DNA from: Lysobacter sp. GX 14042
GTDB taxonomy: Bacteria; Pseudomonadota; Gammaproteobacteria; Xanthomonadales; Xanthomonadaceae
Length of the DNA: 64,000 nt
Direction of reading: 5' to 3'
Assembly (NCBI RefSeq): GCF_021390425.1
Contig: NZ_JAJUWY010000005.1
Coordinates: forward strand, 1-64,000
Under the pieces are notes generated by a model, which saw nothing but the letters and a program-made list of their open reading frames with translations, did no database searches and was not told the DNA's origin. The translations under genes and the position numbers were made by a program. Numbering within the stretch: position 1 is the stretch's first letter; every line of letters begins with the position of its first letter. This document shows, in pieces, positions 45,608-54,732 of this stretch.

Positions 45608-46869
45608 GGCGTCCAAGGGGTCTTGCCTGCACGGATGCGATGGTGGAATTCGAGCAGTTCGGCAATGTTGTGCCGCCACTGGCGGTGCCCGGCGATGTAG
45701 CGGCGCGCGTTGGCGCCGACCCGCTCCAGCTCCAGCGGGTCACGGCTGCGCGCGAGCACCGCCTCCACCGCCGCGTCCAGGTCCCCGGCGCGGAACATCC
45801 AGCCGGTCCCGCCCTCCTCCAGCACCTCGCGGATCGGGGCGAAGTCCGGCGCCACCGGCGGCACGCCACAGGCCATGAACTCGAACAGCTTCACCGGCGA
45901 GGTGTAGTCGCCGGCGCTGGGCAGGACCGCCATGTCCATTGCCGCCAGCAGCCCGGGCACCTCGTCGTGGCCGACCCGTCCGGTCATCACCACCTGTCCG
46001 GAAAGGCCCCGCTCCTCGATGAAGGCGCGCAACGCCGGATAGGTCGCCCCGTCGCCGACCAGCAGCAGTTTCAGGTGCGGGGCCGATGCAAGCCGCCCGG
46101 CGATCCGGTGCACGAAGGCATCGATCGCGTGCCAGGGCACGAACGCGCCCAGGTAGCCGCATACCACGCTGCCGTCCAGACCGAGCCGCGCACGGGTCGC
46201 GGCGCGCTGCGCCGGGCTGGCCAGGAACTTGGCGGGATCGGCGGCGTTGGGGGTGACGATCGCCGGCGCCATGTCCGGGTGCGCGGCACGCGCGCGCTCG
46301 CGGAAGATGCCGGAAACGAACACCAGGCCGCTGGCGTCACGGAACGCGCGCCGCTCCACCGCCATCGCCAGCCGGCGGAAGAACAGCGGGCGCACCCGGG
46401 TAACGAGCGCCGAGTCGTTGACTTCCAGGATGATCGGCAGGCCACGGCGCCGCGCCAGCCACACCGGCGCGTACATGAACAGGGAATAGCGCTCGTAGAT
46501 GAAGTCGGCGTCGGGGTTGTGGCGCAACCAGCCCAGCACCCGCCAGCCGGCCACCAGGTTGTAGGCCAGTTCGGCCAGCTCGAACAACGGCTCGGGCAGC
46601 CGCGCCATCAGCCTGAGCCAAGGACGCGCCTGGCGGGTCGGCGACATCGCCACCGGCGCGGAGTACGGGTCGGCGCCGGGCAAGGAGAGGATGTCGACGG
46701 TCACCCCCTGTGCCCGCAGCGCGTCGGTGATGCCGCGGATGTGCACCCCCTCGACCGCCTTGCCCTGGGTGCGGTGGTGGTAAAGCACCTTGCGCACGCC
46801 GGCATCGGCCACGGGCCGGGGCGGAACCACGGCCCGCGGCGGCGCCACCATGAGCTCCGGGGCACTCAC
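45604..46869 (-). CDS. Glycosyltransferase family 4
   Basis: A 421-residue GT-B enzyme. The N-terminal domain has VLYHHRTQGKAVEGVHIRGI, the C-terminal nucleotide-sugar site has GYLGAFVPWHAID, LLLVGDGATYPALR, MTGRVGHDEVPGLLAAMDMAVLPSAGDYTSPVKLFEFMACG in parts, with the E-x7-E-like EFMACGVPPVAPD. It should add a sugar to the repeat unit at the cytoplasmic face. GTG 46869 overlaps the preceding stop and its own stop overlaps the decarboxylase start. Confidence 0.88.
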   Translation of the reverse strand: MSAPELMVAPPRAVVPPRPVADAGVRKVLYHHRTQGKAVEGVHIRGITDALRAQGVTVDILSLPGADPYSAPVAMSPTRQARPWLRLMARLPEPLFELAELAYNLVAGWRVLGWLRHNPDADFIYERYSLFMYAPVWLARRRGLPIILEVNDSALVTRVRPLFFRRLAMAVERRAFRDASGLVFVSGIFRERARAAHPDMAPAIVTPNAADPAKFLASPAQRAATRARLGLDGSVVCGYLGAFVPWHAIDAFVHRIAGRLASAPHLKLLLVGDGATYPALRAFIEERGLSGQVVMTGRVGHDEVPGLLAAMDMAVLPSAGDYTSPVKLFEFMACGVPPVAPDFAPIREVLEEGGTGWMFRAGDLDAAVEAVLARSRDPLELERVGANARRYIAGHRQWRHNIAELLEFHHRIRAGKTPWTP

Positions 46870-48089
46870 GGCGGTGGCCCCGCGGCCGCGTCCATGGCCA
46901 GCGCGCGTGCCAGCGGCAGGCCCGGGGTGCCGCGGCGGGCCAGCGCGGCCAGCAGCCGTTCGGCCATCGGCCGCATTCCGCCACGGCGCACCTCGATGGA
47001 GTGCAGCGTGCGGGCGTCGGTCGCCAGGCGCCGCTTGTATTCCTGGTCCCCGGCCAGGAAGTCGAACTCGGCGCGGCCCTCGGCCGCCGCCTGGCCGATG
47101 GCCGCGTACAGGGTGGCGATGCCGGGGCGGTCACGTTTTTCCAGCAATCCGTAGCGCAAGCCGCTGTTGTAGAAGTAGATGTTGTCGCGCCAGCCCAGGT
47201 TGTACAGATAGCCCACCACCTCGTCGCCGGCGCAGACCCGGGTCAGGCGGGTGAAGCCGGCGCCGGTGCCGTGGGCGATCAGGTCGCGGTGGAAACGGCC
47301 GAAGAACGGGCTGGCGAAGCACCCGGGCTGGCCGCGCGAGTGCCAGTAGCGGGTATGCAGGTCCTGCAACGCATCGAACCAGGCCAGCGCGGTGGGGACG
47401 TCGGCCGCGACCTCCGCCTGCAAGGGACCGAACCGTGCGTAGTCGCGTACGGTCTGCCTCATAGAGCCGCGCACCTTGCGGCCGAGAACGGCCTTGTAGC
47501 CGCCGGGCTCGGCACGGACCCGCGCCAGGTCGACGTAGTGGCACGGCCGCGCCAGGGTACTCGCCGCGCGCAGCGCCGGCGGCAGTGCGGCGGCGACCGC
47601 CCCGGCGTCGGCACTGGTGCTGATGCACAGCCTGCGCCAGTCCCGGCGCAGGCCGGCCAGGACCTGGAACAGGGCGGCATAGGCCGGGCGTGCGCAGCCC
47701 TCGCGCGCCAGCAGCCCAGCGTACTCGATGGTGACCTCGTCGAGCACCGGATCGGCGGTTTCCTGCAGGTACAGCGAGCGCCGGCCGAACAGCCGCCCCA
47801 CGCCGTGCTCCGGCGCCGCGACCAGCAGCGCGAGTGCCAGCAGGCCCCCGCTGTCGCGAGCGCGGAACACGAGCGGGGCCACCCCGTCGGGCAGGTTGCG
47901 CAGCCAGGCCGATACCCAGGCCCAGGAGGTGAACGGAGCGCCCCGTGCCTGCGCCTCGAGCGCGGTCCAGTCGACGCCCAGGTCCGGATAGCGCTCCAGT
48001 CCGATCAACTCGCCATGCGCCTGCCAGCCGGCGGGTCCGGGCGCCGGATAGGCCGGCCGGCGTTTGCCGGCGAGTACTTCGATGGTCAC
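46866..48089 (-). CDS. BioF2/FemAB-like (GNAT) acyltransferase
   Basis: A 407-residue protein with a GNAT-related BioF2-like domain (Acetyltransf_6). Landmarks are FTSWAWVSAWLRNL, GRRSLYLQETADPVLDEVTIEY, RKVRGSMRQTVRDYARFG (charged loop), FFGRFHRDLIAHG, GDEVVGYLYNLGWRDNIYFYNSGLRYGLL in parts and FDFLAGDQEYKRRLATD, the typical C-terminal motif. Such proteins transfer acyl or aminoacyl groups in cell-envelope polymer synthesis. GTG 48089 overlaps the NadE-like stop. The acyl donor could be the product carried by the ACP encoded upstream. Confidence 0.82.
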   Translation of the reverse strand: MTIEVLAGKRRPAYPAPGPAGWQAHGELIGLERYPDLGVDWTALEAQARGAPFTSWAWVSAWLRNLPDGVAPLVFRARDSGGLLALALLVAAPEHGVGRLFGRRSLYLQETADPVLDEVTIEYAGLLAREGCARPAYAALFQVLAGLRRDWRRLCISTSADAGAVAAALPPALRAASTLARPCHYVDLARVRAEPGGYKAVLGRKVRGSMRQTVRDYARFGPLQAEVAADVPTALAWFDALQDLHTRYWHSRGQPGCFASPFFGRFHRDLIAHGTGAGFTRLTRVCAGDEVVGYLYNLGWRDNIYFYNSGLRYGLLEKRDRPGIATLYAAIGQAAAEGRAEFDFLAGDQEYKRRLATDARTLHSIEVRRGGMRPMAERLLAALARRGTPGLPLARALAMDAAAGPPP

Positions 48090-49102
48090 TGCCGGCCCTC
48101 CCGTCCGCAGGTGCAAGGCGATGACGGCGGCGGCCCCGTCTGGTCGACCAGCACCGGTGGCTGGTGCAGGTAACGGGTGGTCCGCCGCTTGTTGGCGATG
48201 TCGGTATAGACCGCCTGTGCGTGGGCGGCTCCGATGCCCAGGGCCTCGCCCAGCTCGGCCGCCGGACGCCCGTGCTCCAGCGCCCACAACGCCAGGTCCA
48301 TCTGCCGGTGCGGCAGGGCGAAGTAGAACTCGTCCTGCCCCTGTTCCAGGCTGTAGGTATCGGTGCTCGGCACCGCGGCGCAGACCCGTTCCGGCAGCCC
48401 CAGGTGTCGCGCCATGGCATAGACCTGCGATTTGTACAGGTGGGCGATCGGCTTCACGTCGGCGGAGCCGTCGCCGTTCTTGACGAAGAACCCCTGGTCG
48501 TATTCCAACCGGTTGGGCGTGCCCACGACCGCGTAATGCAGCCGGTCGGCGTGGTAGTACTCCAGGGTCTTGCGGATGCGCTGCTTGAAGTTGGTCGCCG
48601 CCACCACCTGCAGGTACTCCGCGCGCGGCAGGGTCCGCTCGTGCCGGCCGCCCTGCGGATCCTCGGCCAGCAGCCGGAACACGTTGATGCGCCCGTGCAT
48701 GCCGCCGTCGATGACGATCTTGAACCGCCAGCCCTCGCCATACTCGGGGAGCACGCGGCGGACCGCGGCGTCCCGCTCGGCGTAGCAGCCGATCGCCTCC
48801 AGCGCCGGGGCAATGTCGACGGTGAGGGTGCGGATCCCCAGGTGCGCGGCAAGCAGCCGGGCCCGCTCGGCGCTGTCATCGCTGGAATCGCGCTCGGGCA
48901 GGATCAGGCCGAACACCCTTCCCGCGCCGAGGGCATGCACCGCCAGCGCCGCACAGCAGGACGAGTCGATGCCGCCGGAGATCGCCACCACCAGTCCGCG
49001 CCGGTGCAGCACGCGGGCGGTGACCTCGCGCAGGCGCTCGGCGATCCGGTCGGCCTCGGTGGCCAGGTCCAGTCCGAGCACATCGAAACCCAGTGCGGTC
49101 AT
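48086..49102 (-). CDS. NAD+ synthetase-like N-type ATP pyrophosphatase
   Basis: A 338-residue enzyme with the PP-loop SGGIDSS (residues 42-48) and the NadE blocks VVGTPNRLEYDQGFFVKNGDGSADVKPIAHLYKSQVY (read in parts) and PSTDTYSLEQGQDEFYF. Ammonia-dependent NadE is about 275 residues; this one has an extra ~50-residue middle section (about 110-165) and a longer C-terminus ending in CTCGREGRQ. Housekeeping NAD synthesis does not explain its place inside a coupled polysaccharide operon. It may amidate a carboxylate in the decoration pathway. Both ends overlap their neighbours by four bases. Confidence 0.82.
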   Translation of the reverse strand: MTALGFDVLGLDLATEADRIAERLREVTARVLHRRGLVVAISGGIDSSCCAALAVHALGAGRVFGLILPERDSSDDSAERARLLAAHLGIRTLTVDIAPALEAIGCYAERDAAVRRVLPEYGEGWRFKIVIDGGMHGRINVFRLLAEDPQGGRHERTLPRAEYLQVVAATNFKQRIRKTLEYYHADRLHYAVVGTPNRLEYDQGFFVKNGDGSADVKPIAHLYKSQVYAMARHLGLPERVCAAVPSTDTYSLEQGQDEFYFALPHRQMDLALWALEHGRPAAELGEALGIGAAHAQAVYTDIANKRRTTRYLHQPPVLVDQTGPPPSSPCTCGREGRQ

Positions 49103-50610
49103 GGTGCCTCCTGCAGGGCGAGCGCTGCCCGGCGGACCTTGCCCGAAGCGGTCCTGGGCAGTCGGGTGACGAACTCGACCTGTCGCGGCACCTTGTAGGG
49201 AGCCAGTCGCTCGCGGCAGTGGGCACGCACCGCATTGGCGTCCAGTCCGCCGGCGGCGACCACCCAGGCTTTCACCACCTGCCCCAGGGTCGCATCGCCG
49301 ATCCCGGCGACCGCCGCCTCCAGCACGCCGTCCATTTCCCGCAAGGCCTCTTCGACCTCCTGCGGGTGCACGCGGTGCGCGCCGGTCTTGATCATGTCGC
49401 TGCGGCGACCGGCGATGAACAGGAATCCTTCCGGATCCATCCAGCCCAGGTCGCCGGTGCGCAGCCAGCCGTCGCGCAGCACCGCCGCGGTCGCCAGCGG
49501 ATCGTTCCAGTAGCCGGCCATGATGCCGCCGCCGCGTGCCCAGATTTCGCCCTCGTACCCGGCCGGGAGCGGCGCCCCGGTGGCGTCGCGGACCTGCAGC
49601 CGGACCCCGGCGATGGCCCGCCCGACCGATCCGGGCCGGTCGTCCAGCCGCTCCGGCGGCATCCAGGCCAGGCGCGCGGTGGCCTCGGTCTGGCCGTACA
49701 TCACGAACAGCCTTGTCCCCGGCAGCGCCGCGCGCAGGCGCGCGGCCAGCGGCGGCGGCATCGGCCCTCCCGCCTGGGTGATGTAGCGCAGATGCGGCAA
49801 CGCGTGCCCATCCAGCACCGCGCGGTCGAGCAGCAGGGCGAAGGTGGACGGCACGCCGGAGAAGCCAGTTGCCCGCTCGCGCGCCAGCGTGTCCACCACC
49901 GCGTGCGGGAACACCAGGTTGGGTTCGATCACCAGCCGTGCCCCCACCGCCAGGTGGGTGTGCAGCACCGAGGCGCCGTAGGCGTAATGGAACGGCAGCA
50001 CCGAGACGATGCTGTCGCCGGCATCCAGCGCCAGGTAATCGACGATGGCATCGACATTGGCCGCGAAATTGGCGTGGCCCAGGGTGACGCCCTTGGGCGC
50101 GCCGGTGGTTCCCGAGGTGTAGAGGATCGCCGCCAGCGGCTGGGTGATGCAGGTCCCGCTCAGCGGTGCCGCCGCGGGCATTGCATGTTCCCAGGCTTCA
50201 TCGGCCGGGTCGCCAGCGCCGGCGCCGCCAACCCGCAGCCAGCCCGCGCCGGGAGCCGCATCCGGCACCGCGACGGCCGCGGCATCACCCGCCTCCAGCA
50301 CCACCAGCCGCGGCCGGCAATGCGCCAGCCAGGTCGCCAGTTCGCGCGAACTGGCTTGGGGATTGAGTGGCACCGCGATGCAGCCGGCGAGCCAGGCGCC
50401 ATAACAGGCCACGACCGCCTCGAACCGGTTTGGCAGCACGATCGCCACCCGTTCCGCATCGCCCAGGCCGCGTGCCCGCAGCAGGCCGGCAAAGCGGCGG
50501 ACCGCGTCGGCCAGTTCGGCGTAGCGCCAGCGCCGGCCGCCGTCGACGATCGCCACCGCCTCCGGCGTGGAGCGGGCGGTTGACAGCAGCCGGTGGACAA
50601 GCGGGACCAT
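49099..50610 (-). CDS. AMP-forming acyl-CoA/ACP ligase, exosortase-A-associated type
   Basis: A 503-residue ANL-superfamily enzyme. Core motifs: ILYTSGTTGAPKGVTLGH (A3), MYGQTEATARLAW (A5), GWLRTGDLGWMDPEGFLFIAGRRSDMIKTGAHRVHPQEVEEAL in parts (A7-A8), and the A10 lysine in PRTASGKVRR. It fits the exosortase-A-associated ligase subgroup (TIGR03098, from memory). It should activate a carboxylic acid, possibly an amino acid, and load it on the carrier protein encoded seven bases upstream. Its stop overlaps the NadE-like start. Confidence 0.9.
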   Translation of the reverse strand: MVPLVHRLLSTARSTPEAVAIVDGGRRWRYAELADAVRRFAGLLRARGLGDAERVAIVLPNRFEAVVACYGAWLAGCIAVPLNPQASSRELATWLAHCRPRLVVLEAGDAAAVAVPDAAPGAGWLRVGGAGAGDPADEAWEHAMPAAAPLSGTCITQPLAAILYTSGTTGAPKGVTLGHANFAANVDAIVDYLALDAGDSIVSVLPFHYAYGASVLHTHLAVGARLVIEPNLVFPHAVVDTLARERATGFSGVPSTFALLLDRAVLDGHALPHLRYITQAGGPMPPPLAARLRAALPGTRLFVMYGQTEATARLAWMPPERLDDRPGSVGRAIAGVRLQVRDATGAPLPAGYEGEIWARGGGIMAGYWNDPLATAAVLRDGWLRTGDLGWMDPEGFLFIAGRRSDMIKTGAHRVHPQEVEEALREMDGVLEAAVAGIGDATLGQVVKAWVVAAGGLDANAVRAHCRERLAPYKVPRQVEFVTRLPRTASGKVRRAALALQEAP

Positions 50611-50617
50611 GCCGTGC

Positions 50618-50866
50618 TCAGCCCGCGCTCTTGCGGGCGAGGAAGGTGCTGATGGTGTCGATCGAGTCGAAGTTGGCGGGCACCATTTCCTCGGGCACGA
50701 CGTGGATGCCATAGGTCGCCTCGAGGAACTCGATCAGCTCGAGGATCCCGGTCGAGTCGACGATGCCACCGCGGATCAGCGAGGTGTCGTCGGCCACCGC
50801 CGCAGCGTCGTCGGTGAACAGGAAATTGCCCAGAATGAAGGGCCTGATCGTCTGCTTGAAATCCAC
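50618..50866 (-). CDS. Acyl carrier protein
   Basis: An 82-residue carrier protein with the phosphopantetheine serine at residue 38 in GGIVDSTGILELIEFLE. It differs from fatty-acid ACP, having the DST variant seen in stand-alone carriers of peptidyl or aminoacyl systems. GTG 50866 is the start, after AGGGGAA. The next gene, seven bases later, is the AMP-forming ligase that likely charges it. A 91-base gap separates it from the upstream glycosyltransferase; I see no gene or clear promoter there. Confidence 0.9.
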   Translation of the reverse strand: MDFKQTIRPFILGNFLFTDDAAAVADDTSLIRGGIVDSTGILELIEFLEATYGIHVVPEEMVPANFDSIDTISTFLARKSAG

Positions 50867-50957
50867 CGGGTTCCCCTGTGTGTCGCGTGCTTCCAAACCG
50901 GTGTACGCAAAATGCGCCCGGCAGGGGACTCGCCGGCCTGCCCCGCCCGGATGCACG

Positions 50958-52175
50958 CTAGGGCGCATCGATGCCGCCGGCGGAAACAGCGAGCGCGCTC
51001 GGACGGCCGTGGACACGCAGCACCGCCTGGCAGGCATCGAGCGTGTCGGCGGCCACCGCGTCCCAGCCGCGGGCCATTGCCCGCGCCATCGCCGCGCGGT
51101 CCCAGTCGCGCGCCAGCGCCTGCTCCAGTGCCTGCTCCAGCGCCGCGGCATCACGCGGCGGCACCAGGATCCCACTGCCCTCGCCGACGATCTCGCGCGC
51201 GCCGCCGACATCGCTCACCACCGCCGGGCACCCGCAGGCAAGCGCCTCCACGACCACGTTGGGGTAACCCTCCGACCAGCTCGGCAGGGTCAGCACGTCG
51301 GCCGCGCCGATCCATTCGGCGACCTCGGCCGGCTCCACGCCACCGGTCATCCACACCCGGTCGGCCAGCCCGCGCGCGGCCACCAGAGCCGCCAGTTGCG
51401 CGCGCATGACCCCGTCGCCCACCAGGGCCAGCATCGCCCGCGGATCGCGCCCGGCGATCGCGGCGAATGCCGCCAGCAGTTCGTGCATTCCCTTGCTCTC
51501 CACCAGCCGGCCGACGTAGGCGACCAGGCGGGCGTCCCGGTCGATGCCGAGCCTGGCCCGCATCGCACCACGCCCGCGCGGGTGGAACACGGCGGTGTCG
51601 ACGCCGTTCACGATCGCGCGCACCTTGCCGGGGTCGACGCCGTAGTCCGCGATCGCGGCCCGGCGCATGGCCTGGCTGACGGTGAGCACCGCATCGGCGG
51701 CGGCCAGGGTACGGCGGGTGAGCCAGCGGTTGAGCCCGGAACGGACGTGGATGTCGGAGCCACGTGCGCCGACGATGCACGGCACGCCCAGCCGGCGCGC
51801 GGCGCGCAGTGCGGCATAACCATCGGGATAGACCCAGTAGGCGAGCACGAGGTCGGGCGCGAACGCGCGCAGCCGCGGCAGCAGCGCGTGGCCGCCGGTG
51901 ATGCCGTTGCCCGCCCGCGACAGCCCGGGGATGGCGGGATACGAGTAGGCCTCCAGGTCGATGCCGGGCAGCCGGTAGCCGGCCTCCACGGTTCCTTCCA
52001 GGAAGCTGCGCGGCGCCAGTCCCGGCAGCCGCGGGTAGCGCACCTGGGGAAACATCACCCTTACCGTCGCCAGTTGCGAGAGGGCGCGCGCGGTCTCGTG
52101 GATGTAGCGCCCGCGGGCGAGGTCGTGGGGCACCGGCAGGATCGGGGTGACCAGGGCAATGCGCGGGCCGCTCAT
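50958..52175 (-). CDS. Glycosyltransferase family 4
   Basis: A 405-residue GT-B enzyme with LVTPILPVPHDLARGRYIHE at the N-terminus, CIVGARGSDIHV in the acceptor domain, and in the donor domain VAYVGRLVESKGMHELLAAF, LALVGDGVMRAQL, VWMTGGVEPAEVAEWIGAADVLTLPSWSEGYPNVVVEALACGCPAVVSDVGGARE in parts, with the EGYPNVVVEA E-x7-E motif. It acts on the growing repeat unit. The ATG overlaps the stop of the Wzy-like gene by four bases. Confidence 0.92.
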   Translation of the reverse strand: MSGPRIALVTPILPVPHDLARGRYIHETARALSQLATVRVMFPQVRYPRLPGLAPRSFLEGTVEAGYRLPGIDLEAYSYPAIPGLSRAGNGITGGHALLPRLRAFAPDLVLAYWVYPDGYAALRAARRLGVPCIVGARGSDIHVRSGLNRWLTRRTLAAADAVLTVSQAMRRAAIADYGVDPGKVRAIVNGVDTAVFHPRGRGAMRARLGIDRDARLVAYVGRLVESKGMHELLAAFAAIAGRDPRAMLALVGDGVMRAQLAALVAARGLADRVWMTGGVEPAEVAEWIGAADVLTLPSWSEGYPNVVVEALACGCPAVVSDVGGAREIVGEGSGILVPPRDAAALEQALEQALARDWDRAAMARAMARGWDAVAADTLDACQAVLRVHGRPSALAVSAGGIDAP

Positions 52176-53500
52176 GACATCGCCAGCAGGATCTTGAGCA
52201 CGAGGTAGAACAGCACCGTCGCCAGCGCCGACAGCATCAGCCAGCGCGGCAGGTCGCGACCGAGGCTGAAGGCGGGAATCGAGGGAAAGCGCTCGCGCAC
52301 CCCGCTGGAATGCGCCACCACCACCGCCGCCAGCAGGTACAGCAGGATCACGTAGCTGCGGCTGAGGAAGAACGCAGTGGCCGCGAAACCCACCAGCGAG
52401 ACCAGCAGCGTGCATGCGATCGCCCGGTCGCGCTGCCACTGCAGCTGCAGCCCGGCAGCGGCGTCTACCGCCGCATCCCCGCCCTCCTCGCCCATCCCCG
52501 CGTCGGCGTCCACCCCGGCGGGTGCCGGGTGGCGCAGGATGCGCGCCATCATCCAGAAGCAGTAGCCCAGGAACGCGAACCACAGCACGAAGCCGACGAA
52601 GCCGTTCTCGGCCAGCACCAGGATCAGCGAGTTGTGCGCGGTCAGGTGGTGGTACTCGGTGAAGCGGCCGGTGCCGACGCCGTACACCGGGTTCGCGATG
52701 AACATCTGCATGCCTTCGTACCAGGCATCCACCCGCCCCGACGCCGACTGCTCGCCGACATCGAGCTGGTCCAGGCGCGAGGGCACCATGCGCATCACCA
52801 GCAGGCATCCGCCGGCCAGCACCATCGCGGTCAGCGGTCCGCGGCGCAGCCACAGGTACGCCCCGGCCATCGCCACCAGCGCCAGCATCGCCCCGCGCGA
52901 GTTGGTCAGGTAGATGCCGTGCAGCAGCAACCCGGCCAGGCCGAGCCAGAACAGCCGGCGCAGGCCCAGCAGCCCGCCCCGGCTGCTCAGGTACAGCGCC
53001 ATCGGCACGCAGATCACGAACAGCATGCCCAGGTCATTGGGGTCGCTGAAGATCCCCACGTACTGGATCCGGCCGTCATCGACCAGCGGCATCCCGGTCC
53101 AGCCATCGCCGACCGTCGCCTGTTCCATGCCGTGCACCGCCAGCAGCGCCGCGCAGGCGGTGAACAACGCGAGCACGACCAGCATCCGCCGCGGACTGCT
53201 GGTGGCGTTGGCGAGCACCACGAACCCGACCAGGCTGGGCAGGAACAGGGAGAACTGCTCGACCGCGCCGCCGGGCCAGCCGTTGAACGCGATGGACAGG
53301 CAGGTCGCCAGCATGAACAGCGGCAGCAGCAGGTATTGCGGCTCGTCGAAGCGCTTGCGGGTGGAGGCCAGCCACGCCAGCAGCGCCGACACCAGGGCCA
53401 GCGGCAGCAGCGGCACCCCACTGTCCACCATCTGCGGGTATTCCTGCGGGCGTACCAGCACCAGGACCAGGTAAAGCGCGATGAAGAGGAACTGCAGCAT
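52172..53500 (-). CDS. O-antigen ligase/Wzy-family polymerase
   Basis: A 442-residue integral membrane protein with about 11 hydrophobic segments and a large periplasmic loop (about 255-310) containing RVDAWYEGMQMFIANPVYGVGTGRFTEYHHLTAHNSLILVLAENG in parts, the conserved WaaL/Wzy region. The N-terminal LVLVRPQEYPQMVDSGVPLLP phrase recurs in polymerases of exosortase-type loci. It should polymerise repeat units or ligate them to an acceptor at the periplasmic face. The sequence does not separate these two roles. Overlaps the next glycosyltransferase. Confidence 0.9.
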   Translation of the reverse strand: MLQFLFIALYLVLVLVRPQEYPQMVDSGVPLLPLALVSALLAWLASTRKRFDEPQYLLLPLFMLATCLSIAFNGWPGGAVEQFSLFLPSLVGFVVLANATSSPRRMLVVLALFTACAALLAVHGMEQATVGDGWTGMPLVDDGRIQYVGIFSDPNDLGMLFVICVPMALYLSSRGGLLGLRRLFWLGLAGLLLHGIYLTNSRGAMLALVAMAGAYLWLRRGPLTAMVLAGGCLLVMRMVPSRLDQLDVGEQSASGRVDAWYEGMQMFIANPVYGVGTGRFTEYHHLTAHNSLILVLAENGFVGFVLWFAFLGYCFWMMARILRHPAPAGVDADAGMGEEGGDAAVDAAAGLQLQWQRDRAIACTLLVSLVGFAATAFFLSRSYVILLYLLAAVVVAHSSGVRERFPSIPAFSLGRDLPRWLMLSALATVLFYLVLKILLAMS

Positions 53501-53583
53501 TCCGGCCCCGGGTCAGCAACGGACGCGGCCGCCGCGAACATGCGGGCCGCCCCTGGTCGAACGCGGACGCGGCACCGGCGCGG

Positions 53584-54708
53584 TCACCACAGGTGCAGCC
53601 GCCGCCGGCCGACGAACGCCACGCCCGCCTGCGCCGCATAAAGGTTCATGTGCACGAATGCGACCAGCAAGCGGACCGGCAACAGCGCGGCGATCACCGG
53701 CACCCGCGGCGCCAGCGCCACCAGCACGGCCGCCAGCAGCGCCGCGCCGATGCAGGCGAGATAGAACGGGTGGCCGGCCAGCGCGCAGGCCGCCACCAGC
53801 ATCAGCGCCATCGCCCATGGCGCGAGCAGCCGCAGCAGCTTGTGGCCGACGAACCGCAGCCACAGCGGATTGCGCCGCGGGTCCAGCAGCCAGGGGGCCA
53901 GCTGCACCAGTTGCAGGTTGCCGGCCAGGGTGCGGATCTTGCGGCGCCGCTCGGCGGCAGGCGACTGCGAGGCGCGGTCCCAGGCCACTGCCGCGGGCTC
54001 GAACACCACCCGGGCGCCCGCCGCGGCCACCTGCATCGGCACCAGCACGTCGTCGAGCACGGTGGCCTCCGGCAGCGGCCGGTACAGTGCCCGTCGCATC
54101 GCATAGAGCGCGCCACTGACCCCGACCACCGAGCCACTGTGGCTCTCCGCGGCGCGCAGCGCGGTCTCGTAGCGCCAGTACGCATCGACACTCGCGGCAA
54201 AGCCGGTGTCGGGATCCTCGAAGCGCAGCTGCCCGCCGGCGGCGCCCACCGCGGGATCGCCCAGGCAGGCGACCAGCGCCGCCAAGGCACCGGGCTCGAC
54301 TCGCTGGCGCACGTCGACCATCAGCAGCAGCTCGCCCGACGCCGCGGCGACCGCATCGTTGAGGCAGCTCGCCTTGCCGCGGCGGACAGCGAACTCCAGC
54401 ACCCGCACCCGGGGGTCGCCCAGCTCGCGGCAGAGCTGCGCACTACGGTCACTGCAGCCATCGCAGGCGACCACGATCTCCAGCCGCTCGGGCGGATAGT
54501 CCAGCGCCAGCAGGTTGCGCAGCTTGGCCTGGACCATCGCCTCGCCGTCGTGCACCGCCATCAACACGCTGACGCGGGGCTGCGCGGCGGTGCGCTCCAG
54601 CGAATGGGGCCACAGCCGCGCGGCGGCGAGCATGCACAGCGGGTAGCCGGCATAGGTGAAAGCGACCAGTGCCGCGCACGCCCAGAACACCGTGGCCATC
54701 AGCGACAC
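53584..54708 (-). CDS. Membrane-bound glycosyltransferase family 2
   Basis: A 374-residue GT-A enzyme with an N-terminal hydrophobic segment and three or four C-terminal ones (about 290-365). The catalytic part has VSVLMAVHDGEAMV, IVVACDGCSDRSA, LLLMVDVRQRVEPGAL (the DxD-position stretch in this subgroup) and the acceptor motif EPAAVAWDRASQSPAAERRRKIRTLAGN in parts. It resembles enzymes that start or extend polymers on undecaprenyl phosphate. An 83-base gap to the polymerase gene holds nothing I can identify. Confidence 0.9.
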   Translation of the reverse strand: MSLMATVFWACAALVAFTYAGYPLCMLAAARLWPHSLERTAAQPRVSVLMAVHDGEAMVQAKLRNLLALDYPPERLEIVVACDGCSDRSAQLCRELGDPRVRVLEFAVRRGKASCLNDAVAAASGELLLMVDVRQRVEPGALAALVACLGDPAVGAAGGQLRFEDPDTGFAASVDAYWRYETALRAAESHSGSVVGVSGALYAMRRALYRPLPEATVLDDVLVPMQVAAAGARVVFEPAAVAWDRASQSPAAERRRKIRTLAGNLQLVQLAPWLLDPRRNPLWLRFVGHKLLRLLAPWAMALMLVAACALAGHPFYLACIGAALLAAVLVALAPRVPVIAALLPVRLLVAFVHMNLYAAQAGVAFVGRRRLHLW

Positions 54709-54732
54709 CCCCCGTCACCCGGGCGCGGGCGC

